From the NCBI RefSeq assembly GCF_021738965.1, contig NZ_JAKKOQ010000005.1, positions 124,001-188,000 on the forward strand: DNA of 64,000 nucleotides, read 5' to 3'. Position numbers and translations under genes: made by a program. Under the pieces are notes generated by a model. The model was not told the origin of the DNA and ran no database searches. It saw only the letters and a program-made list of their open reading frames with translations. The stretch comes from Gordonia zhenghanii (lineage in GTDB: Bacteria > Actinomycetota > Actinomycetes > Mycobacteriales > Mycobacteriaceae). Below, piece by piece: positions 18,683 through 26,655 of the stretch (position 1 is the stretch's first letter; the number at the start of each line of letters is the position of its first letter).

Positions 18683-21600
18683 TCAGCGTTCCTCGAACTC
18701 GGCCTGTTCGAATCCGAGGACACTCGCGTTCTCGGAGACAGTGCGCTTGGTGCGGTCGCTGAATCCGTCTGGATTCTCGGCAGTCACCTCGAGTCGGACT
18801 TCGAGTCTGCCGTCTCCAGCCAGGTGGCTGAGCACTTCGGTGTAGATCTCGTTGAAGCTCTTCGCCGGGTAGGTGTCGTCGAGGGCGATGGAGCCGAAGA
18901 AGCGGCGTTTCCTATTGTCACTCTCGCCTGTCCCGGCGCTGTCAGACCCGTCGTGTCCCGCTCCTTCGTCTCCCGTCCCGTTGCCTCGTCCCCCTGCTCG
19001 ACGGACCTCCTCGTCGCGTTGACGAACAGCGATGTCGGGCTGGACGATCAGTGTCGAGTCGGAGATGTGGAGGGTCGCTTCGTCGGTCGGCAGGTGCAGA
19101 CCGATGTAGGCCCCGGCGGCCTCGTCGTATCCGTCGGCGAACGCGAAACCGTACTGCTGCCAGGTGATCGGATCGTCGGCCACCGAGTAGAGGCCGTTGA
19201 TCAGGACATCGCGGTTCCGCAGGCGTGCCAAGTACGGGTACGTGGCGTAATACCGGAGAAGCTGGCCGACCTCGAGGTGCCCGGACAACCACGCGCTCGA
19301 CAGAGAGCCTGTCAGGTCGAGCGCGATCGTCGTCGATGCGCGGGTCGTCGCGATGTCCTCGCCGAGTTTGGTGCTGGTGCGGAGGTAGAGATCGGTCGAA
19401 CTGCCGGTGACGCTGCTGGTCTCGATCCGGTATGTGGCCTCACCCTCGGACTGGTCGGGGTAGAGCGCCCAACTGAATGTCTCAAGGAGCCGGGAATCGA
19501 CGATGTCATCGCTTGCGCCGCGTCGTTCGACGGCCTGCTTGGTCTGTTGGCCGCCGAGACCGAGATCGTCGGCGCTGTCGGCGACGTACTTCCATGCAAG
19601 ATAGTTTCGGACGGCGCCGTCGAGTTCGCCGACTCGTTTCTCCTCCGCGGCCAGGAACACGATCGAGTTCTTGAAGGTGCGGATCGCGTTCCCGCGGTTG
19701 GCGGTCAGATTCGCCGCCCACGGGGCTGCGGTGAGCTGACCACTGCGAGCGGTGTGCGTGTATTCCATGGGAACCACGACGAGCCGGACCTCGGTCTCAT
19801 CGGGCACGTCTGCCGAGTCGGGGAACACGTGAATGCCCGCGAAGACCCGGTCGTTGGTCGACTTTCGCTGGACGGTGAGCCGGCGCTCCACTTCGGCCCA
19901 GACGTCGGCGGGTGCGAGCCCGGCGGCGTGGTCGCGGGCAGCCCGGGTGACGTTGGCCTGGGTGTCGTACCAGAATCGGGACGACTCCGTGTACAGGTAC
20001 GTCGACGACCCGGTCAACGCGTCGAGTGCCGAGTGGAAGCTGCCGGGAACGTCGCCGGGGAGCGCAGTGCCGAGGAAGATGCGGGCCTTCTCAGCGCCCT
20101 TGTGAGCAGTGTGCAGTCCCGGTGTGGCAGCGATGAACACGGATCGAGCCAGCCTCTGGGAGACTCCCCGCTTGCCGAAGTACTCATTGTCTTTGTCGAC
20201 GCGATACGGAACCGATTCGGTCCCTGCCACGTCGGTGGTGATGATCGCTTTGAATTCGTCGCCGAGATACTTGGTGATCTCGGAGACCACGTCGGCGTCG
20301 CCCAGCGGGACGGTGCCCGGCATGATCAACGCACTCGAATCCTGCGTGCGCCAAAGCGTTCCGACGACTCGGTTCATTAGTTGCAGGACTCCGCGGGTGC
20401 GCTGGAAGCGGTCGAGCGTTGACCAGTCCTGGTACAGGCGATCGAACAGTTCCGGGTGGATCGGGTAGCACTGTTTGATCCGGTCGATGTACTGCGAGTC
20501 CCGAACCTCGGATGGGAAGTCGGTGTGATGCTTGCGGTAGAAGTCGACGGTCAGCTTGGCGACGTTGTTGATGGTCGCGGAGGCTTCTGCGTCGGGGGCG
20601 GCGAAGATGCGCCGCCGCACGATCTCGAAGCTTTCGTGTGCGTTCGCGGGCTGCCATTGATCGGCGGTGCGCCCGACGACGCTCTTCAATCGATAGAGGG
20701 CTTCGCGACCGTATTCGCCGCCGACTTCCTCGTCGTTGACGTCATCGTTGTCGCTGGCACTCGCAGATGCGGGGATGGAGATGACGACCTGGATTCCGGG
20801 GATCGCGCGTGCGGCTTCGGTGAGCGTCTGGGCGAAGGTGAACTGGGTGTCGAAGTCGCCGGCCGGCAGCCCTGTCGCGTTGACCAGTTGTCGTGCGTAA
20901 GCGACCCATTCGTCGATCAGGATGACGGCCGGCGAGTACGCCTCGAACAACTCCCGCAACGACGAACCCGGGTTTGTCGACGAGCGGTCGGCGTCAGCCA
21001 CGATCTCGTATGCGTCGCGCCCGCCCAACTGCCATGCGAGTTCGCCCCACACCGTGCGGATGTTCGGGCGACTGTCCTCATCGTTCTCGCGGCCCGGCAC
21101 CATCTGGTTGCCGACGAGTGCGACTCGGCGGACGCCGTGCGGCAGCGAGTCGAGCGGCTGCGCGAGCGGTGCGACGTCGTCGCCGAACGACGAACTCGGC
21201 TCGCCGGAGGCGAGATGCCATAGAGCGAGCATCGAGTGCGTCTTACCGCCACCGAAGTTGGTCTGCAGGTTGACCACTGGCGACGCATTGGCGTCGCCGG
21301 TCAGGCGAGCGACGTTGCGGGTGATCAGATCGCGCAGCCCTTCGGTCAGGTAGGTGCGCCCGAAGAACTCTGCGGGATCGGTGTACTCGGTCTTGTGGCG
21401 GCCGCTCTTGTTGGCAACGGTGTACAGGTCAGCGGCGAACTCGGCGGCGTTGAACTGGTCGCTCTGGATGTCCGGGTGCGGGCTGATCACCTGACGCCAG
21501 GCGGGCAAGCTGTCGGACCCGGCTTGCAGACTCGGCTGCTTGCGCGCAGCGCGGTCGTCGGCCTGTCGTGCGCCGATCGCACGCACGTCGTCGCGAAACC

Positions 21601-22030
21601 TCGCGACCTCTGCGGCTTCTTTCGGTGCACCGATCGCGAGGAGGAAGCGGTGGCAGGTATCGAGGTCGTACGCCGCGTCGTCGTTGGAGAACGGCTCGTG
21701 ATGTGCGTAGCGGTTGCGCACATCGAGCAGTTGAGTAGCTCGGCCCGTGTCCGCGCGTGACAGCCGCTTGCCGATCGGGTCCCAGCCGCGTTTGAACTTG
21801 TAGGGCACGCTGTCGGTGACCATGCGAAGGCTGTCGTACGGGTCGAGGGGACTGTATTTCTTGTCGGAGTGTGCATTGGGCGACTTCACTGCGCGGAGGA
21901 TCTCAATCCACCCACCGTCGAATCCTTGAGCGTCGAGGTCGGCGCCCACCGTCTCGTCGAGAAAACTGTTCAGTGCGGGTCCGAGAAGCTCTAACGCAGC
22001 GTGAATCCGATCCCGATTACTGGCAGCCAC
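18683..22030 (-). CDS. DUF499 ATPase with N-terminal Swt1-HEPN-like domain
   Basis: Large protein of 1115 aa. Residues about 5-135 resemble the Swt1-type HEPN domain, with an intact R-x4-H motif (R105 to H110 in RNRYAHHEPFSNDDAAYD) that in HEPN ribonucleases is catalytic. The DUF499 core follows, with Walker A NFGGGKTHS (K263), Walker B AVILIDEW (D373) and the segment ARSVFIAATPG. The C-terminal part includes a low-complexity Gly/Asp/Ser stretch (about residues 1015-1045) before a final small domain. GTG 22030 was chosen because GGAGG lies 4 nt upstream; that RBS is inside a long inverted repeat. It is cotranscribed after the methylase. Family knowledge links DUF499/DUF1156/helicase trios to phage defence. 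Confidence 0.88.
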   Translation of the reverse strand: MAASNRDRIHAALELLGPALNSFLDETVGADLDAQGFDGGWIEILRAVKSPNAHSDKKYSPLDPYDSLRMVTDSVPYKFKRGWDPIGKRLSRADTGRATQLLDVRNRYAHHEPFSNDDAAYDLDTCHRFLLAIGAPKEAAEVARFRDDVRAIGARQADDRAARKQPSLQAGSDSLPAWRQVISPHPDIQSDQFNAAEFAADLYTVANKSGRHKTEYTDPAEFFGRTYLTEGLRDLITRNVARLTGDANASPVVNLQTNFGGGKTHSMLALWHLASGEPSSSFGDDVAPLAQPLDSLPHGVRRVALVGNQMVPGRENDEDSRPNIRTVWGELAWQLGGRDAYEIVADADRSSTNPGSSLRELFEAYSPAVILIDEWVAYARQLVNATGLPAGDFDTQFTFAQTLTEAARAIPGIQVVISIPASASASDNDDVNDEEVGGEYGREALYRLKSVVGRTADQWQPANAHESFEIVRRRIFAAPDAEASATINNVAKLTVDFYRKHHTDFPSEVRDSQYIDRIKQCYPIHPELFDRLYQDWSTLDRFQRTRGVLQLMNRVVGTLWRTQDSSALIMPGTVPLGDADVVSEITKYLGDEFKAIITTDVAGTESVPYRVDKDNEYFGKRGVSQRLARSVFIAATPGLHTAHKGAEKARIFLGTALPGDVPGSFHSALDALTGSSTYLYTESSRFWYDTQANVTRAARDHAAGLAPADVWAEVERRLTVQRKSTNDRVFAGIHVFPDSADVPDETEVRLVVVPMEYTHTARSGQLTAAPWAANLTANRGNAIRTFKNSIVFLAAEEKRVGELDGAVRNYLAWKYVADSADDLGLGGQQTKQAVERRGASDDIVDSRLLETFSWALYPDQSEGEATYRIETSSVTGSSTDLYLRTSTKLGEDIATTRASTTIALDLTGSLSSAWLSGHLEVGQLLRYYATYPYLARLRNRDVLINGLYSVADDPITWQQYGFAFADGYDEAAGAYIGLHLPTDEATLHISDSTLIVQPDIAVRQRDEEVRRAGGRGNGTGDEGAGHDGSDSAGTGESDNRKRRFFGSIALDDTYPAKSFNEIYTEVLSHLAGDGRLEVRLEVTAENPDGFSDRTKRTVSENASVLGFEQAEFEER

Positions 22031-22034
22031 AGTT

Positions 22035-22080
22035 CCTCCAATCTTGAATGCACTACTGAGTGTGCATTCAAGAATGGAGG
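22035..22080 (-). promoter_or_regulatory. inverted repeat enclosing the RBS of the DUF499 gene
   Basis: On the minus strand the arms are CCTCCA-T-TCTTGAATGCAC and GTGCATTCAAGA-T-TGGAGG, 19 nt each with one T:T mismatch and the 8-nt loop ACTCAGTA. As RNA this 18-bp stem would pair CCUCC with the GGAGG Shine-Dalgarno, 4 nt before the GTG start at 22030. It could be a translational switch, an intercistronic processing/terminator hairpin or a DNA operator. It fills most of the 122-bp gap after the methylase stop. Confidence 0.85.
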
Positions 22081-22152
22081 ATATCGGACAGCTCTGACCG
22101 AAGCGGGGGCGCGGTGGAACTACCAGTGAGTGGTGGGGCCGCTGACGGTTGC

Positions 22153-24912
22153 TTACGTCAGCATGCCCTGTACGCCGCCGGAGGTCCGCGCTTGCCGCGC
22201 GATGTCGTGCCACGCGGCACCGAGACCGTTGAAGCTGTTCGCGTGCGAGGTCGACTTTCGATCTTCTGCCAGCTTGAACAGCAGGGATGCGAGTTCACGA
22301 CACAGGTCGGGATCGACGGACTCTGGTACGCGGGCCAGCAGTCCGGCTGCGGCCGGGATGCCTTCGGTGTCGAGTGCGCGGACGAGGTGCATCACGACCT
22401 CCCACTCGCTGATCGAGGTGCCGGTCGACGGATCGTAGTCGGCGGCCAGATCGACAGGAGCGATTAGGCCGAACTTGCCGCCGCCCTTGATCGCGATTCC
22501 CGAGCGTTCGAGCGCGTTGAGCGATATGCCGCGCGCGTTGGCCAATGACTCGGCGTCGCCGAAGCGGCCCGTATCGAACCCGGTCTGGCGGTACCACGTG
22601 AGGGCAAACCGCGTCGGGGCATCGAAGTCGTTCTCCAACTCGCCGAGTACCTCGTCGAGAATGACGTTGATCCGCTCCAATGCGGTGCGGACAGTCATCT
22701 TCGATCCGGAGTCCTCGAGGACCGCGCTGTACTCGGAGAAGATCGCCATGCCCGGGCCGATCGCGGCCTGAGGGAGGTCGACGGGAGCGATGGCGCCCTG
22801 TTGAAGTTCGCGGAGCTTGTTCGGCAGTTCTCGCCGCAGGCGCGCGAGGAAGCCGCGGCGGTCGATCCGCGGGGCGTTCTCGGGCCGCGGACGGAGGGCG
22901 AGAACAATGGACGAGGCGAGAGCATTGGTGCCTTGGCTGAGCATGCGATTGCCGAGTTCGGAACGCATCGGCCACGTGGCGGTGATCTGCCAGCCGGAGG
23001 TGATCATCCCTTCGAGCAGGGTCTCCCAACCGGTTGATGCTTGACCAGACTTCGCCGCGTCCTGCTGTTTGAACGCGTAGTAGACGGTGATCGGGAAGTC
23101 GTCGAACGCATTCTCTCGCGCGCGCCGGAACACCTCACGGAAGCCGTCCTCGAAGAACTTGTGAGCACCGGCTTTCCCATCGTGGCGGTACGGGTTCGCG
23201 ACGAGCTCCTCAGTCTTCGGGACGAGCATCGTCGAGAGGATGGAGGGGTGGACGTCCTTCAGGGAACGACGCAGCCACACGTAGAAGAAGTCGGAGAGAT
23301 CGGAGTAGCCGATGTTATCGTAGTACGGAGGGTCGGTGGAAATGAGCTGATTCGAGATGGTGTCGATTGCGTTGGCCTGACGGGCCATTCCGTGCACTGT
23401 GGGACGCAATGACTCGATCGCGCCTGTCACCAATTTGAGATGTGCGTCCCACGATCCGATGGACCGGCCCAAGAAGTTTGGCTCAAGGTAGTCCCAGGTC
23501 ATGGGAATGGCCTGCCGCGCGAACGTCGAGCGGATCTGCTCATTTCTGTTGTGCCACGTCGTGATCGTCGATCCTTGATCAGTGCACCGGGTGATTGCCA
23601 AACCTAGGTATGTTGCTACGGCATCCCCGTACGCAGATGCGTCGGTTCCACCAGCGTCAAGTCGATCCCCACTCGCCATTCCGTGGGCGAGTGCGTCGCG
23701 GACGACGAGTTCGCGCACCTCGCCGACGAGGTCGCTGAAAGTTGTGAGTGCGGTGAGCTGGCGTGGAGTGAAGAGGGATGCGAAGGTTGTCATCCCGTAG
23801 TTCGGAGTTTTGAAGTCTCGTGGGTTCTTCGGTAGGTCGCCGTCAGGTGTGCTCAACGGCCCGGGTATCGCGACCGCGTTCTGATGCGACTCGGTCGGCT
23901 CCAGATAGATCCTTCGTCTCTGTCCTTCTGCAACGGTGGCCATCAACTGCGCGCGGATCTGTCCGGCTTGTCCTTCATTGCGGATGTATCTGAGCGGCAC
24001 AGCGGTCCCGCAGCGGATGCATGACGCACCCTGCCGTCCGACGGTCCCGTCGCTTTCCGGCGTCGGTGCGTAGGCAAGGTCATGTCCGATCTCATATCGA
24101 ACGGTCTTGCCATCGACCACCGGCACGACATATGCCTCTTTGGCCTTCTTCTTTCCGAGCCACCAGGATCGGACGAGAGGCATTGCGATCTGGCATTCCG
24201 GGTTGGGGCAGGTCACTGTGCGGGCCCAGATCCAGGCGATCACGGTTGCTTCCGAACCGTCTGGCAACGTCGCCTTCGGGTAGAGGTGGCCGATGCGTCT
24301 CTCGGCTTCGTCGCGCATCCATTGGCCGTACCGTCGCACGTCCTCGGCGAGCCCAGTTGCGCGGGGCCAGTCCTGAATGGTTTCATCGGCGGCGCAGGGG
24401 AACACAGGTCGCTGATCGGCGAATTTCGGTGGTATCTCGATCAGTGCTTTGTTGAGGAGGACTGCAACCGGGTTGAGGTCTGTAGCGAGAACATCGAGGC
24501 CAAGTCGCTGTGCCTCTATCGGGATTGAACCGCCGCCAGCGAACATGTCGAGTATGGGCGGCGGGTTCCCGTTCGTCGATTCTAGAATCTTTGCTCGCGC
24601 CGCTGCGATCGCGGAATCGTCACCGGTGCGGTCGTATGAGGCAAGCCTATCGATGAGGTGAAACAGGTCTGCGCGCTCCGCGTCCTGGAGTTCCACAGTC
24701 GGATAGAGATCTGGTCGGTATTTGGGATCGTCGACGAGCTGGGCAAACAAGATCGCACGGGTCGTGGGTAGTGGTCGCCGGGCCCACCAGTAGGCCATGC
24801 TCCATGGATGCGCTGTTGGGCGCTTACGCGCGGACTCCTCGTTGATCTTCTGCAGGGGGATGCTGACCTCGATCAACTTACGACGACCAACTTGTTGTGC
24901 ATTACTCGACAC
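22153..24912 (-). CDS. DUF1156-family DNA methylase
   Basis: S-adenosylmethionine-dependent DNA methyltransferase of 919 aa. N-terminal DUF1156 (VSIPLQKINEESARKR and MAYWWARRPLPTTRAIL, residues 15-55), SAM motif I LDMFAGGGSIPIEAQ (D122), a zinc-ribbon-like set of cysteines (C235/C240 and C298/C301), and the catalytic DPPY motif (527-530) in STDPPYYDNIGYSDLSDFFY are all present. DPPY suggests N6-adenine or N4-cytosine methylation; which base is not decidable here. GTG 24912 follows TGAGGAACC. It is followed by the DUF499 gene and faces the divergent HNH gene across an AT-rich 134-bp gap. It probably marks self DNA for the locus. Confidence 0.92.
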   Translation of the reverse strand: MSSNAQQVGRRKLIEVSIPLQKINEESARKRPTAHPWSMAYWWARRPLPTTRAILFAQLVDDPKYRPDLYPTVELQDAERADLFHLIDRLASYDRTGDDSAIAAARAKILESTNGNPPPILDMFAGGGSIPIEAQRLGLDVLATDLNPVAVLLNKALIEIPPKFADQRPVFPCAADETIQDWPRATGLAEDVRRYGQWMRDEAERRIGHLYPKATLPDGSEATVIAWIWARTVTCPNPECQIAMPLVRSWWLGKKKAKEAYVVPVVDGKTVRYEIGHDLAYAPTPESDGTVGRQGASCIRCGTAVPLRYIRNEGQAGQIRAQLMATVAEGQRRRIYLEPTESHQNAVAIPGPLSTPDGDLPKNPRDFKTPNYGMTTFASLFTPRQLTALTTFSDLVGEVRELVVRDALAHGMASGDRLDAGGTDASAYGDAVATYLGLAITRCTDQGSTITTWHNRNEQIRSTFARQAIPMTWDYLEPNFLGRSIGSWDAHLKLVTGAIESLRPTVHGMARQANAIDTISNQLISTDPPYYDNIGYSDLSDFFYVWLRRSLKDVHPSILSTMLVPKTEELVANPYRHDGKAGAHKFFEDGFREVFRRARENAFDDFPITVYYAFKQQDAAKSGQASTGWETLLEGMITSGWQITATWPMRSELGNRMLSQGTNALASSIVLALRPRPENAPRIDRRGFLARLRRELPNKLRELQQGAIAPVDLPQAAIGPGMAIFSEYSAVLEDSGSKMTVRTALERINVILDEVLGELENDFDAPTRFALTWYRQTGFDTGRFGDAESLANARGISLNALERSGIAIKGGGKFGLIAPVDLAADYDPSTGTSISEWEVVMHLVRALDTEGIPAAAGLLARVPESVDPDLCRELASLLFKLAEDRKSTSHANSFNGLGAAWHDIARQARTSGGVQGMLT

Positions 24913-25010
24913 GGTTCCTCAGTTCAAGACTTGGGGTGGAGGTGAACGTTACAGAATTGCACAACGAAGTTGTCATTACTCAACGAGGGGGATGGATCGG
25001 AAATTTTCTA

Positions 25011-25046
25011 TTGATTTACCAGCGCCGACGCATTAGAATCGAATGT
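25011..25046 (+). promoter_or_regulatory. sigma-A-like promoter giving a leaderless HNH transcript
   Basis: TTGATT at 25011-25016 and TAGAAT at 25034-25039 are separated by exactly 17 bp. The expected start of transcription falls at 25045-25047, on or next to the ATG at 25047, so the mRNA would have no leader. No Shine-Dalgarno precedes that ATG, in agreement. Confidence 0.65.
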
Positions 25047-26636
25047 ATGTTCGAACACGAATACGAGGTCGCCATGAGGACAACGCTGAGAGACCAAGCG
25101 GCGTCGACCATCTCGGTCGAGGGCGACTCGATCGTGATTCGGATCGCCATGCCTCAATCAGAGGACGGGGTCGAGGCCGACCAGGCGGCGCTGCTGCAGT
25201 TCGCAGCTCGTGCGGACTCGTTCCAGGGCTTCATGCTGTGGCAGCGGTATGTGGCCGCGTACCGGGTGTGGCAGAAGAAGGTCAACGTCGCTGACGCGGT
25301 CGGCGCGGACAGCTTCTCGCGCGTCTACGATCCGATGTGCCAGACAGCTGCGTCATACGCAGTCCTCACTGGTTCCAAGCAGTACACCGCTGAGCGGTTC
25401 GTCGATCGCGCCATCGCCTGCGTCGAGCGAGTCCCCGAACTCGGCAAGCTGATGCGCGACGGTGTCATCACCCCGGTCTGGTTCCACGCCGCGCTTGCCC
25501 AGACCGAAGCCGTGCTCGACGATGACGTCCTGGCCGTCATCGATCACGAGTCGGCCAACCGGCTGCGCGGAGTGGGAGGACTCTCCAAGGACCGCGTCAC
25601 CAAGATCGTCAACGGGATCGTCGCCGAGCACGACGCTGACGCTGCTCGCGCAGCCCGCGAAGCGGCCAAGATCAGCAAGCGGGTCATCACCGCGCCCGTC
25701 GACGGCGAACTCAGTGGCATCACTATCACCGCGACCACCGAGGACGCTGCCCTCGTCATGCGCTCTCTCGACGCCGTCGCTGAGGGGGTGTGCGCCGACG
25801 ATCCCCGCACCAAGCAAGTCCGTCGTTCGGACGCAGCCGTCGCGCGATTGAGCGGCGCACAGTTCACCTGCCGGTGCGGCAACGACAAGTGCCCGGCCCG
25901 TCTCTCCGACGACGAGGTTGCCGCGCGTTGCGCCAAGATCGTTCTCCACGTGGTCGCCCGCCGCGAAACCCTTACCGGCGAAGCTGAAACTCCCGCTTAC
26001 CTCGACGGGTTCGGTCCGATCAGCGGCGACCACGCACGCGAGATCGCGGGCCGAAGCGATACCGTCGCGCGCGATCTCGATATCGGAGATCTGATGGACG
26101 GCAGCGCGCAAGCAGGAAACGGTTACCGACCGACCGCAACCTGTGACACCGCGGTCCGGACGCTTCACGGCCAATGCTCGATGATCGGTTGCGACGCACC
26201 GGCGTGGGAATGCGACCTCGACCACGTCCAGGAGTACGACCATATCGATCCTGCGTCAGGCGGACCGACCTGTCCGTGCAACCTCAATCCGAAGTGCCGC
26301 TTCCATCACGGACTCAAAACCCATGTTCCAGGTTGGGTCGACGACCAGATCGTCGACGCCAACGGCACCATATGGACAGAGGTCACCACCCCGGAAGGCC
26401 TCACCGTCCGCAGTCAAGCGCTCAACACCTGGCTCCTGCCCGAACTCGGTCTCCTGCCGTGCAACCATCCCGCACCGACGCGCGGAGCGCGACACGAGGT
26501 CGGCCCGGGGCCGCAACGGGAGCTGACCCGGACTCAGGCCAAACACCGCTACCGGATGCAGATCCGGGCGGCCAACCGCCGTGCCCGCGGTGCAGAGGAA
26601 GCGGAGTTCGCGGGATGGGGCGAACCGCAGTTCTGA
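25047..26636 (+). CDS. DUF222/HNH endonuclease (13E12-repeat family)
   Basis: Protein of 529 aa: N-terminal DUF222 helical domain (about residues 40-270), then an HNH nuclease domain in which CSMIGCDAPAWECDLDHV, CNLNPKC and RFHHGLKTHVPGW provide the zinc cysteines and the D-H...N...H metal-binding residues, apparently intact. It is related to the multicopy REP13E12 family of mycobacteria. ATG 25047 was chosen over upstream in-frame starts because those overlap the methylase promoter region and a good promoter ends at this ATG. It is transcribed against the defence genes and lies exactly between methylase and helicase. It may be a mobile-element-like intruder or a working nuclease of the locus. 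Confidence 0.9.
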   Translation: MFEHEYEVAMRTTLRDQAASTISVEGDSIVIRIAMPQSEDGVEADQAALLQFAARADSFQGFMLWQRYVAAYRVWQKKVNVADAVGADSFSRVYDPMCQTAASYAVLTGSKQYTAERFVDRAIACVERVPELGKLMRDGVITPVWFHAALAQTEAVLDDDVLAVIDHESANRLRGVGGLSKDRVTKIVNGIVAEHDADAARAAREAAKISKRVITAPVDGELSGITITATTEDAALVMRSLDAVAEGVCADDPRTKQVRRSDAAVARLSGAQFTCRCGNDKCPARLSDDEVAARCAKIVLHVVARRETLTGEAETPAYLDGFGPISGDHAREIAGRSDTVARDLDIGDLMDGSAQAGNGYRPTATCDTAVRTLHGQCSMIGCDAPAWECDLDHVQEYDHIDPASGGPTCPCNLNPKCRFHHGLKTHVPGWVDDQIVDANGTIWTEVTTPEGLTVRSQALNTWLLPELGLLPCNHPAPTRGARHEVGPGPQRELTRTQAKHRYRMQIRAANRRARGAEEAEFAGWGEPQF

Positions 26637-26655
26637 CGCGGTCGTCCGACTCCGC

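Noticed and set aside
24897-25046. Longer N-terminus for the HNH protein
   Set aside because: These 50 codons cover the methylase promoter/start region and have atypical composition; the promoter ends at ATG 25047.
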